42,895 bases of DNA. Origin: Candidatus Hydrogenedentota bacterium (GTDB lineage: Bacteria; Hydrogenedentota; Hydrogenedentia; Hydrogenedentales; SLHB01). Location: positions 1 through 42,895 of the forward strand of contig JADLGB010000153.1 of the NCBI GenBank assembly GCA_020849535.1, read 5' to 3'. Each line of letters starts with the position of its first letter. The first letter of the stretch is position 1. The notes beneath the pieces are model-generated. The model was not told the origin of the DNA. It saw nothing but the letters and a program-made list of their open reading frames with translations, and did no database searches. Shown piece by piece: positions 1-8,317 of this stretch. Both the position numbers and the translations under genes were made by a program.

Positions 1-111
1 ATGCCACACATTTCAACTCGCCCAACCTGTTCCCCGAAAACTCGATTTGCAGGCAAAAACGCCTTGTCCTATATAACCTTCGCCCACCCCTTCCTAGCGT
101 TTAGGACAGCA

Positions 112-140
112 CTGAAGGGGGATCAAGAGGGATGTTCTTC
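112..140 (+). repeat. Dispersed intergenic repeat, G-rich family, copy 1
   Basis: The segment reads TGAAGGGGGAT, then a few variable bases, then GGGATGTTCTTC. The same arrangement recurs at 26078-26106, and an inverted relative lies at 25933-25978. It sits just beyond the 3' end of the FG-GAP gene, and the rest of 1-167 holds no gene that I can see. Its role is unknown; it resembles the short G-rich intergenic repeats of environmental PVC-type genomes. Confidence 0.5.
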
Positions 141-167
141 TCTTCGGCTCCACTCGTGAACCTGGTG

Positions 168-2228
168 CTATGGCGTGTGTCCGGCTTCGACAGGAGGCGA
201 CTTGAGTTCGGTGATGCGCTCGAAGCGGATATCTTCTTTCGCGAAGTAGAAGAGGCGCCCGTTCTCCATCCCAACGATCAGACCGCGCGGTTCGCCCGTC
301 GTGGGCCAGACCGTGGGCCCGCATGCGTGTTGGCCGAAGAAGGTCGGTACGCCCTGCACGGTAAACAACTCCGGAAGTGCAAACACCGGGGCCGCGTCGC
401 TGCCCGTGTTGCGCAGCAGCATAACCGCAGACCCTGGAAGTCCAAGCGACTGCGGCAGGCCCTTCTCCGGGTCGGGGATCGAAGCGTGACGCGGCGTGCC
501 TACAAGAAGGTCGGTGCGACCATCACTGTCCCAATCGTACAAGGAGATCTTCAAGCGTCCTGTTCCGCCCGCCTTGAGGAAGTTGGCGCCGATCTTCGCG
601 CCGGTGTCCAGATGGAGCTTCCCGCCGTCATCGAGGTTGAACGTGTCGATCTGCCAATAGAGGTGGAATTCGTCATCATCATCGAGGCAAACATAGGCCA
701 TGCGTCCTGCGAGCAGGCCTGCGGCAGGTTTCACGCGCCACGTGCCGTGCAATTCCAGGCCGTCGAGATACAGCGAACGCTCGAAGGCCAATTGCGGCGC
801 GGCCGCGGTGCCTTCGTTTAGAAAGACGCGATGCTGCGCCGTCGCATCGCTCATGAGAATGTCAGGGAGTCCATCCTGGTTCCAGTCGCAGACCGTCGGA
901 CAGGTGTAACCCCAGCGCGCCTCATCAGGCCCTTGGATGCTGCCGCCATACCCAGCCTGAATATGAATCGGGTGTCCGCCCGCGTCAAGCGGAACACCGG
1001 GAAGAAAGGCCGGGGCCGCGTCTGTTCCATCGTTCTTGATGAACAAGACCTGCCCCTCCGAATTGCCCGTGACAATATCGATATCGCCATCGCCATCCCA
1101 ATCGACCGTGTTCGGGACAGGCAGAGTCCCCGCATACAGGAGAGCATCACGCTGCAGCGCGGGCACCGGGTCATCGTAGATTGGCTGTCCGGATGCTGAA
1201 AAGCGGCCCGTGAATCGGTAGAAGTAGAGACCGCCTTCACCGCCAACGATCAAATCCGCCCAGCGGCCTTCCTGGTTGGGAAAGGAAACAGGAAGAGGTC
1301 GAATCGTGGGATGCCGCAGGAGAATGCCATCGCTGCCCGCGGGATTGCGGTGCGGCTCCAGTGCAAGCGTGTCTGGATTCACAAGGGAGTAGTAATAGAA
1401 GTTGCCGTAGAGCGAACCGCTCATCACCCCGCGTTCGCGACCTTCACCGAGATCAACCGGGGTAATGGCCGCATACGTGCTGCGCACCTCGCGCAGCGTA
1501 GGCGCGATTTGCGACGGGGGCCCGATGGGCCCCTTCAACAGTCCAGGGACATGTGCCGCATATAGCGAAGCATAGGGAAAACCGCCGCGCCACACACCTG
1601 CGCCGTCATAGGGATCGTAACGTGCATCGCGCGAGCCATAGCCTTCGGTGCGGGGCGCGGAGGGAACCCCGTCGGAGATGCTGAACAGCAGATTGAACCC
1701 GTCTCCTTCGCGGTCCGGCAGCACACCAAAACACGAAGGACTCCGTGGCAGCTCGGACAACGGCAGGCGTGCAACCTCTTCAAGGGCATTCGCATCGCGG
1801 CTGTAGTGGAGGTGAACCAAATCCTTGTCCACCATCCACAATGCGTGCGCCTCTCCCCCACGCTCAAAAATGACACCGGGGTTCGCGGGAACCACGTAGT
1901 CAGGAGTAGTCACAGCCCTCGGCGCGCCAAACACAGGCACACCCTGCGGCGAAGTGCTGTCCCAGGGGATCAACACGAGTTCCGGGTAGAAACGGCTGCC
2001 CGCAATCACGAAGAGGTCCGGTTTCTCACGACCAGTGACATGCGCCGCGCCCAAGGGGCGATGCACGATCTTCCCCGCTTCCAACGGGCCTACGTGATCG
2101 GGCGTGCCCACCCCGATGGGCTCACCGCTGACGAGCACGTGACTCTCCTGAGGCTCAGCAACATATCCTGCTACGAGCGAAACGACGAACGCTAGACACA
2201 GTGGTTTTATGAGATTGGTGCAACGCAC
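168..2228 (-). CDS. Secreted FG-GAP/VCBS repeat protein
   Basis: The product is a 686-residue exported protein, probably a seven-bladed beta-propeller outside the inner membrane. I chose a GTG start at 2228 because GGAGGAG lies 7 bases upstream and a signal peptide follows at once (residues 1 to about 23, ending near VAGYVAEP). The longer reading frame upstream has neither feature. Calcium-binding loops of FG-GAP/VCBS type are visible near residues 373 (DWDGDGDIDI), 447 (DWNQDGLPDI) and 563 (DWDSDGRTDL), each followed by a strand and a [FL]xNxG-like turn. Such proteins bind partners or polysaccharides or act as scaffolds, and no catalytic motif is visible. It is transcribed away from the short lipoprotein at 2528, leaving about 300 bp between them for divergent promoters. 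The precise role is unknown. Confidence 0.85.
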   Translation of the reverse strand: MRCTNLIKPLCLAFVVSLVAGYVAEPQESHVLVSGEPIGVGTPDHVGPLEAGKIVHRPLGAAHVTGREKPDLFVIAGSRFYPELVLIPWDSTSPQGVPVFGAPRAVTTPDYVVPANPGVIFERGGEAHALWMVDKDLVHLHYSRDANALEEVARLPLSELPRSPSCFGVLPDREGDGFNLLFSISDGVPSAPRTEGYGSRDARYDPYDGAGVWRGGFPYASLYAAHVPGLLKGPIGPPSQIAPTLREVRSTYAAITPVDLGEGRERGVMSGSLYGNFYYYSLVNPDTLALEPHRNPAGSDGILLRHPTIRPLPVSFPNQEGRWADLIVGGEGGLYFYRFTGRFSASGQPIYDDPVPALQRDALLYAGTLPVPNTVDWDGDGDIDIVTGNSEGQVLFIKNDGTDAAPAFLPGVPLDAGGHPIHIQAGYGGSIQGPDEARWGYTCPTVCDWNQDGLPDILMSDATAQHRVFLNEGTAAAPQLAFERSLYLDGLELHGTWRVKPAAGLLAGRMAYVCLDDDDEFHLYWQIDTFNLDDGGKLHLDTGAKIGANFLKAGGTGRLKISLYDWDSDGRTDLLVGTPRHASIPDPEKGLPQSLGLPGSAVMLLRNTGSDAAPVFALPELFTVQGVPTFFGQHACGPTVWPTTGEPRGLIVGMENGRLFYFAKEDIRFERITELKSPPVEAGHTP

Positions 2229-2527
2229 GGCAAGACTCCTCCGGTAAAAGTAAGGAATGCATTGAAGCACTTCAGAGAACTTGAAGTCCAGGAGAGGATT
2301 ACTGCGATTCAGCAAGGGGCAATCGGGATTCGACGGGCCAAGCACACAGAAGGACTTCAATGAGTGATAGTCGCTGCCTTGTCGGTGCGGGAATATGGTA
2401 TAAGAACAGGCGGGCCGCCGTTTCACGAGTCCTCGCTCGTCTGTCCGAGGATGCTCAACACGCAGTCATTTCCCTGGAACGGCGTGTGCGGCCAATGGAA
2501 TCCACAGCGGAAAGGGAGTGTCAATCT

Positions 2528-2779
2528 GTGCAGATCGTATCGCGTGGCGCCGTGACGTGTGCGGCCGTGCTCATCACCTGGGCATGCGCGTCGTGCGGGG
2601 GTCGTAGCGAAACAAGCGAACGTCCTCTTCGGCAGTCAGGCCACGATTCGTCGCATACGCCGATCGCGAGCGCGCCCGCGGACGCAGCAGAGTCCCCGCT
2701 CCCCGCGGCGGAAACATCCCGCGCCTCCGAGACGAATGCGCAATCAGCTTCGCCGAATTGCTCGACTATCCTGCCTTGA
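2528..2779 (+). CDS. Short putative lipoprotein, possibly truncated
   Basis: This is an 83-residue frame starting at GTG 2528, with GGGAG 9 bases upstream. The N-terminus has a basic start, a hydrophobic stretch and a lipobox-like end (ACASC, then GG). The rest is a Ser/Ala/Pro/Glu-rich, apparently disordered linker, and the protein ends at a stop without any folded domain. The layout matches the first 75 or so residues of the lipoprotein at 6963-7736, which carries a folded C-terminal domain after its linker. It may be a genuine small lipoprotein or the remnant of a longer relative. It lies 161 bp upstream of the DUF2142 gene on the same strand. The Cys at lipobox position -3 is atypical, so lipidation is uncertain. 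Confidence 0.45.
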   Translation: MQIVSRGAVTCAAVLITWACASCGGRSETSERPLRQSGHDSSHTPIASAPADAAESPLPAAETSRASETNAQSASPNCSTILP

Positions 2780-2802
2780 CAGGAGAACCCAAGTAATACC
2801 GA

Positions 2803-2832
2803 TTCGAGGCATGGACTCAGGCCTGCTATGAT
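2803..2832 (+). promoter_or_regulatory. Possible extended -10 promoter for the DUF2142 gene
   Basis: TATGAT at 2827-2832 is preceded by TGC, which gives an extended -10 element (TGnTATGAT). The -35 region around 2803-2808 is poor. A start of transcription near 2839 would give the DUF2142 gene a leader of about 100 nt if translation begins at GTG 2941. This is inferred from sequence only. Confidence 0.35.
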
Positions 2833-2940
2833 GGGCGTACAGCCTTGACCCATTTAGGTGAAGAAGCTACTACTGCTCGACTATTCTTTGGGTTGTCAAT
2901 CGCAGAAACGAACCCGTCGGAGAAAAGAGGAAGTTCGCTC

Positions 2941-4965
2941 GTGTCAAGCTGGTGTGGGCTCGCCCCAATTAGGCGACTTTTCGACGTTGCCAATTACCTC
3001 TACGAAAGACCCGCCTTGTCTTTCGCAACACTCTACTTTCCGTTCGCTCTACTCAGTGCGGTCGCGATCCCTCCGGGCGCAGGCTTCGACGAGAGGAACC
3101 ATATTGCTCGGGCCTACAGCCTAACAAAGGGGCACGTGCTTCCCCAACCATTGCCTGATAGCAATGGCAGTGATTCAGACATGATTCACCACGGAGTACT
3201 GCTGCCAGTTGAATTGGCCAAAAGCACGACCTTGTTGCCAAGACAGAGCGCAGATCATGAGGGCGGCCTTCTTCGCGGTGCGTGGAGATTGTGGACGACG
3301 GACATTACAGACAGTGCAGGCGGCCTTATGCTGCGCGACTACGAAGCGGTGGGAGTATACCCTCCGATTCCCGATGTCCCAGCGGCAGCCGCCATGATGT
3401 TTGCTGAGTTTGTTGGGCTGCCATGTCTCATGTGGGTTCTTCTCGCGCGGGTAGCAAACGTTCTGACATTCGGACTACTCGTTATAGCGGGTATGCGCTG
3501 CTGCAAGACGCTAGCTTGGCCCGTCTTTCTGCTAGCACTTTCTCCCGTTCTCGTGAGTGAGGCTGCTACATGCAATAAGGACGCGGCCACGTATGGCCTG
3601 CTGTTCTTGTTCCTCTTGTCTTGCGTTGGTTGTGCATCGCGCGACAGACTCATGATCTTCCATACGGCATGTCTTGCAGTCCTCGCCTTGTTGGTGCCGC
3701 TGTGCAAAAGTGTCTACACACCAATCTTAGGCATAGTGCTCATTATTCCTCCAATGTGTTTCGGATCAACGCGCCGATGGATCCTCCATGTTGCGTGCGT
3801 GCTCGGAGCAGGGCTAATCGGCGCTCTCGTCTCAATTTCCTACACCCACTACGCATACTTGCCGGTCCGGGGAGGCGCAACGCTGGCGAGTCAGAATTCG
3901 CTTCTTCTAGACAATCCCTGCCTCTTCCTCTTTCAAATAGTACCTCGAACGCTGTATCAATACGTCCTCGTGGATCCCACGTACGTTGAGACGCTATACA
4001 GCTATACTAGATCGGCCTGGATCGCACTGCCATTCAGCTTTACAGCGGCTTACGTTGTACTATTTTCTGCGCTTTCGCTCTCAACCTGCGGATTGGGGAA
4101 ATGGTACGTCACGTGGCGGCGCGTCACGGCATTTGGAATCGCAGTTATAGCGCTCCTTACGCTACTGGCGGGAGCTTATGTTGCTTGGGGATCTGATAGT
4201 GACCTCGAAGTGTGGGGCGTTCAAGGGCGATACTTTGCACCAATTCTGTGCGCGCTAACCTTTTGTGTGGCTCCTTCGAACAGACAGCCGTGGAATGCGC
4301 CATCACTGCGACGCAGCTTGGCTTTTGCCGCGGTGGCCCTTTCGGCGGTGGCACTCTCGCTTACCATGAACGGTGTATACGTGTGGTGGTATGCGCAGCC
4401 TATCCACATCCAAGGTCACAATCTGATGCCCAATGGCGACTTTCTCCAATGGCCGCATGACAGGTCTCTTCCATTGGATTTCGAGATAGGCGGCAAGGAT
4501 CGAACCGCAAAGCCTGATTACGTTGTTTCGCGAGAATTCTCCACCGGAGGTAGCGATGACTACGCGATACGCCAAGAGTGGACAGGCTCCGACACACAGA
4601 CGAGTATTGCAGACCGATTTGGAATCTCTCTTGAAGGGCTCGAGCCATACTCGGAGTACTATCTTCTCATCAAGGCCCAGGTCTTGAACGGAGCGGGTGC
4701 GCGCGTGTCGGCATGGCAAGAAGCACCACTCAAGAGACTTCAGCGCGATGCGGCACACGTACTCCCGAACGAAAAGAGACATCAAGACTTCATATGTCAT
4801 CCGGGATGGTTCTTCACCAATGAGGAATGCGCGATTAGGATATGCGTGACCCCTCTGGGCCGCCCCACGACTGTGGTGTGGGACTCATGGGCGCTATACG
4901 CGGTAAAATACGCGCGCAGGGCCTTCTGGCGAGGATGGTTCAAACCTTTGGAAGCACCGTCTTGA
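2941..4965 (+). CDS. DUF2142 family membrane protein, GT-C-like, with C-terminal beta-sandwich-like domain
   Basis: The protein is a 674-residue polytopic membrane protein. DUF2142 proteins resemble GT-C glycosyltransferases that use polyprenyl-phosphate sugars, and family features are visible: a first periplasmic loop PPGAGFDERNH (residues 44-54), where the acidic pair is expected to be catalytic, and a CNKDAATYG segment further on. About ten hydrophobic helices fill residues 25-480. A soluble tail (about 496-660) begins MPNGDF and ends VVWDSWALY; the lipoprotein at 6963-7736 has the same start and end motifs. I chose GTG 2941 because GAGGAAG lies 7 bases upstream; the frame is also open from a TTG at 2845. 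Its last 26 bp overlap the convergent methyltransferase gene. Codons look less GC-rich than in flanking genes. The acceptor is unknown. Confidence 0.75.
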   Translation: MSSWCGLAPIRRLFDVANYLYERPALSFATLYFPFALLSAVAIPPGAGFDERNHIARAYSLTKGHVLPQPLPDSNGSDSDMIHHGVLLPVELAKSTTLLPRQSADHEGGLLRGAWRLWTTDITDSAGGLMLRDYEAVGVYPPIPDVPAAAAMMFAEFVGLPCLMWVLLARVANVLTFGLLVIAGMRCCKTLAWPVFLLALSPVLVSEAATCNKDAATYGLLFLFLLSCVGCASRDRLMIFHTACLAVLALLVPLCKSVYTPILGIVLIIPPMCFGSTRRWILHVACVLGAGLIGALVSISYTHYAYLPVRGGATLASQNSLLLDNPCLFLFQIVPRTLYQYVLVDPTYVETLYSYTRSAWIALPFSFTAAYVVLFSALSLSTCGLGKWYVTWRRVTAFGIAVIALLTLLAGAYVAWGSDSDLEVWGVQGRYFAPILCALTFCVAPSNRQPWNAPSLRRSLAFAAVALSAVALSLTMNGVYVWWYAQPIHIQGHNLMPNGDFLQWPHDRSLPLDFEIGGKDRTAKPDYVVSREFSTGGSDDYAIRQEWTGSDTQTSIADRFGISLEGLEPYSEYYLLIKAQVLNGAGARVSAWQEAPLKRLQRDAAHVLPNEKRHQDFICHPGWFFTNEECAIRICVTPLGRPTTVVWDSWALYAVKYARRAFWRGWFKPLEAPS

Positions 4966-5647
4966 TCTTTTGTCCTTGTCTGCAACCTCCCTCTTCCTGT
5001 AACTGCAGGCGTGCCACAAAGTGGAGGTCTCTGTCAAAAACTAACGACAAGGGCCATGGGTATATATCTAAACGCGATGTTATGTAGTCTATGGTTGCAT
5101 CAATCTGCTGCCAGGCGTCCTGCCATTGTTCCGATGTCCAAAAGTTGAACGGCAGGCGCACGCCAAATCGAGCATTTCCGACCGTATCCATAAGACGCAA
5201 CGTGGGTGCACTGAGTGCGCTTCCGACAGTGTGGTCTTTGACCACAATCCAGTGCCGAGCGACTCTCCGCGCTTCCTTAAGGAGACGCAGCGGGTCGTCA
5301 ACATGATGCAGCACATCAACGAACATCGCCACATCGAATGATTTGTCATCGTATGGCAGAACACATCCATCAAAGTGCTTGACTGGAATCTCGGCAGCTC
5401 CTCGAACAAGGACGTCCACGCCCTCGATTCGAAGGTCCGCCCTCTGCCTCATGATCGCTGCCGCAACTTGCCCAGACCCACATCCGACATCCAGACAGAC
5501 GCAGCCTTCAGGAAGCACCGCATCAAGTACGCTCGCGAGACGCAAAGTTCTTCGGCGCAGATGGAATCGTTCGTGAAAGGACTCCAGGAGATTCATGGGC
5601 ACCCCAAGTAGAAGATGTCGGACAGAAATTCTTCTCGTCGAACGCAC
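4940..5647 (-). CDS. Class I SAM-dependent methyltransferase
   Basis: The product has 235 residues and a Methyltransf_11/25-type Rossmann fold. Motif I is LDVGCGSGQ (residues 52-60), the acidic end of strand 2 is IEGVDV, and the post-motif LPYDDKSFDVAMFVDVLHHV is typical of the UbiE-like superfamily. The substrate cannot be read from the sequence. Its neighbours (GT2 synthase, DUF2142 protein) suggest methylation of a sugar, lipid carrier or surface glycan. The GTG start at 5647 lies 9 bases after the stop of the GT2 gene, consistent with translational coupling although no good Shine-Dalgarno is present. ATG 5596 (MNLLESFHERF) is the main alternative. The final codons overlap the end of the DUF2142 gene on the other strand. 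Confidence 0.85.
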   Translation of the reverse strand: MRSTRRISVRHLLLGVPMNLLESFHERFHLRRRTLRLASVLDAVLPEGCVCLDVGCGSGQVAAAIMRQRADLRIEGVDVLVRGAAEIPVKHFDGCVLPYDDKSFDVAMFVDVLHHVDDPLRLLKEARRVARHWIVVKDHTVGSALSAPTLRLMDTVGNARFGVRLPFNFWTSEQWQDAWQQIDATIDYITSRLDIYPWPLSLVFDRDLHFVARLQLQEEGGCRQGQKIKTVLPKV

Positions 5648-5656
5648 GCAACGACG

Positions 5657-6847
5657 TCATGAACGAGCCATTCCGAGAATACTGAGAAAGAAGCTCGTCA
5701 GCAAGACCTGAACACCCAGTACTAGAGCTAGGGCGCTCGGGATTACCATCCGAAAGCCAACAGATGGTATCAGAGCTCCCCATCCAGTGCTTGCCCAATC
5801 GCCCAAAGCCAAGAATGCGAGAACAAGCCCCGTAACAATTAACAGCATGCCGGACAACAGCCCGGTCTCTAATGTGACAATCCGAAATAGCTTCAGATAG
5901 AGGGCGGGAACGGGCATTAAATCCGTCTGATGTGAATAGATACGGGTCATAAATCCATAACTAACTGAATTGAAGCCGATCAGCACGAGTGCGGCCGCGA
6001 ACATCATTGTGTGCACATCAAACACGATCCCGCGCACATGCAAAGGCCCGGGAACCAAGGCTCCCATAACCACGATTCCGATGAGCATGCTGACAATCCC
6101 CGGCCAAACAAATAGCCAATTGGGGCTGAAGCACAACAGGAAACGCAGGTGGCGCCACCCATCCCGCCAAGTTCGCAGGTGAGGCGGGCGATCACGTCCA
6201 TCGGGCTTAAGCTTCGTCGGTACTTCAACAAAGCTCATGTTGAGTAAAGAAGCCTTGACAATCATCTCACTGGCAAATTCCATCCCGCCACATCGCAGTC
6301 CCATTCTGTTGGCAGCGTCACGCGAGAACCCTCGCAGTCCGCAGTGAAAGTCATGAATGGGCGTTCGGAAGAGAACTCGTCCAATAGCACTCAAGACCGG
6401 ATTACCAAGATAGCGATGCAAGAAAGGCATGGCCCCCGGCTCGATTCCGCCCCGGAATCGATTTCCCATTACGAGGTCATACCCCTCTCGTAGTCGCTCG
6501 ACAAATGGCGCGAGATTTGAAAAGTCATAGCTATCATCACTGTCGCCCATGATGACGTATTTGCCTTTGGAGGCAGCAATGCCGCCGATCAGGGCATGTC
6601 CATAGCCCTTCTCCGTCACATTGATCAATCGGGCGCCTTCCCCTTCGGCAATAGTCTGCGACCCATCGTCGCTTCCGTTATCTGCCACGATAATCTCAAA
6701 CGCTACATTCGCCGCCCTCAGGCTCTCACGAGCTTTGCGAATGCATGATGCAAGCGTACGCGCCTCATTCAGACACGGCAAAACGACTGAAACCTCAACA
6801 GATTGATCCCGATCTAAACAGTCATCAAAACTGGCCGTGCCCGACAT
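5657..6847 (-). CDS. GT2 polyprenol-phosphate glycosyltransferase (DPM1-like) with four C-terminal membrane helices
   Basis: This is a 396-residue GT-A enzyme expected to transfer a sugar from a nucleotide donor to polyprenyl phosphate on the cytoplasmic face. Visible motifs are VSVVLPCLNEA (19-29), IIVADNGSDDG (52-62) and the metal/donor-binding GDSDDSYDF (101-109). The DFHCGLRGFSRDA stretch is also typical of this family. Residues from about 225 to the end hold four hydrophobic helices. The ATG at 6847 has AGAGGA 10 bases upstream; an in-frame GTG at 6883 would add 12 residues. It forms an apparent operon with the downstream methyltransferase and lies beside a DUF2142 protein that could use the lipid-linked sugar. 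The sugar identity is not deducible. Confidence 0.87.
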   Translation of the reverse strand: MSGTASFDDCLDRDQSVEVSVVLPCLNEARTLASCIRKARESLRAANVAFEIIVADNGSDDGSQTIAEGEGARLINVTEKGYGHALIGGIAASKGKYVIMGDSDDSYDFSNLAPFVERLREGYDLVMGNRFRGGIEPGAMPFLHRYLGNPVLSAIGRVLFRTPIHDFHCGLRGFSRDAANRMGLRCGGMEFASEMIVKASLLNMSFVEVPTKLKPDGRDRPPHLRTWRDGWRHLRFLLCFSPNWLFVWPGIVSMLIGIVVMGALVPGPLHVRGIVFDVHTMMFAAALVLIGFNSVSYGFMTRIYSHQTDLMPVPALYLKLFRIVTLETGLLSGMLLIVTGLVLAFLALGDWASTGWGALIPSVGFRMVIPSALALVLGVQVLLTSFFLSILGMARS

Positions 6848-6962
6848 GAGCGAAGCGTCCTCTTCATCCAAGCTTTCGACCACGAAAGCAACTCATCACT
6901 TAAACACATGAGAAGCATTAGCGTCGTACAGCAGTCATCCGTGCGTTGCCACTCCGTAGGTA

Positions 6963-7736
6963 TCACTTGATTGTCTTGACAGACCATCTGTCCCAAATCA
7001 CTTCACACGGGAGAAGGCTATCCGGCAAGACGCGCGCAAATAGCTTCACCGTAGTATTCTCGCGCGTTGTAAACGTTCCGCGATAAACCTGGAATTGGGT
7101 ACCCGGCGTAATCAGCACGACCTCCCTTTCCAGCATAAGGCCAGGTGTTCCTGTGAGGACCCGTCCGGATTCGTACTCATTCATTTCAACGGCGCTAATC
7201 TGGACAGTCGCATCCGAGCAGTTGTACGCTCGAATCTCGACCGCGAATGTGACGAAAGGCGGTAGGTCCTCAAGTGTTTGACCGAAAAGACGCTGAAACG
7301 CACCTCCCGAGTCAGTTTCAAGCCATGTCTGCTTAGCTGCTACTCCGTCTTCGCAATCGTCGCTTTCAAATCGCTCCAGTTTGAGGAAATCGTACCCAAG
7401 ACTGAAATGCCGTGGGGCGGCAAAGCCTTCATCCCAGCGGTAGAAGTTGCCATTCTTCATTCGGTCAGTGGAGTCCACTGTCGCCTCCAGGTACGTCAAC
7501 TCGGATTCTGCGCTTGTTGCCACACTCGACGGCGAAGCTGGCGCGTTTGGATCGGGAGCTACCTCCTGCGAGGCATTGCGGACAGCGCCACCGGGTTTGG
7601 CACCGGGAGCTGGCGCCGGCGGTACACTCTTCACAGAATTCTTCGGCGCGTCTTCGATTGCCTGATTGCATCCGTTCAGGAGAAGTGCCGCGGGAAGAAC
7701 GCAAATCGCTGCCGCGAACACAAGTACTTTCCTCAT
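6963..7736 (-). CDS. Lipoprotein with Pro/Ala linker and NGNF-WDRW domain
   Basis: This is a 257-residue lipoprotein. The signal peptide ends in LLLNGC with the lipidated cysteine at position 23. A Pro/Ala/Ser linker (about 24-78) leads to a folded domain (about 90-257) beginning KNGNFYRW and ending CEVIWDRWSVKTIK. The tail of the DUF2142 protein (from residue 496) starts PNGDFLQW and ends VVWDSWALYAVK, with a similar layout between (an FE/FSLG strand, a D-rich turn, LEDL/LEGL, then an [YF]xxFxxxI/YYLLIKA strand). I infer homology, probably a jelly-roll-like module. ATG 7736 has GAGAGG 9 bases upstream. It lies upstream of the GT2 gene on the same strand. Function unknown; an outer-membrane or periplasmic partner of the glycosylation genes is plausible. 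Confidence 0.8.
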   Translation of the reverse strand: MRKVLVFAAAICVLPAALLLNGCNQAIEDAPKNSVKSVPPAPAPGAKPGGAVRNASQEVAPDPNAPASPSSVATSAESELTYLEATVDSTDRMKNGNFYRWDEGFAAPRHFSLGYDFLKLERFESDDCEDGVAAKQTWLETDSGGAFQRLFGQTLEDLPPFVTFAVEIRAYNCSDATVQISAVEMNEYESGRVLTGTPGLMLEREVVLITPGTQFQVYRGTFTTRENTTVKLFARVLPDSLLPCEVIWDRWSVKTIK

Positions 7737-8317
7737 TTGACAAAACCTCTCTGTAAAGGCCGACTCGGCCAAACGCAAAGTCCTTTGCTACTATCGCGTA
7801 GATCTTTGGGTGCGGATAAAGCCCTGCGCAATCGAGACTCTATCAAAAACCTCTCTCGAATAGCGAGTTCACGTAGCTTCGGGTCTGTCACGTATGCGAT
7901 GGTTAGAGTGCGAAGCCACTCCGGGAACGCGACTTCGTGTAGAAGTGCCCGTACAGGCCCTATTGGGAGCGTGCGCGAGCATGGAGTGCAGGTCATCCTC
8001 GTTGACCGTGTGCAAAAGGGTCAATCTGGAACTAGAATCACATCCAACATGCGAGTAGCATATGGACTTAGGTGGACTTGGGAACGGGAGCTAATTCAAG
8101 CGGGAAGGGCCATGTGGGTTCTGGTTATTGGTTGGTGCGGCATCGCAACGTCGAATGTCCGAGAATCCGCATGTGATTTGACGCATCGAGACGCCCTACT
8201 CAATCTTCAGGGACATGCATACACTGTGCAGGCTCTCATGCGGCCACACAACTTCCACCGCTAGGCTCCCTGACACGTAGAAGTTCATGATGACAAAGTG
8301 GAGCGAAGGAGGGGGAT
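7737..8317. other. Intergenic gap between divergent genes
   Basis: This 581 bp stretch separates the minus-strand lipoprotein from the plus-strand glycosidase-like gene. I see no convincing small gene, RNA or repeat in it. A long plus-strand frame crossing it has no ribosome-binding site and mostly runs antisense to the lipoprotein. It presumably holds the two divergent promoters, but no good -35/-10 pair stood out. Confidence 0.4.

Noticed and set aside
2858..3124. GTG-started 88-codon frame overlapping the start of the DUF2142 gene
   Set aside because: Although it begins MKKLLLLDYS, it has no further hydrophobic segment or domain and lies inside the other frame of the membrane protein.
7278..8264. 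Plus-strand frame of 328 codons across the intergenic gap
   Set aside because: The first half is antisense to the lipoprotein, the rest has no domain, and there is no ribosome-binding site.
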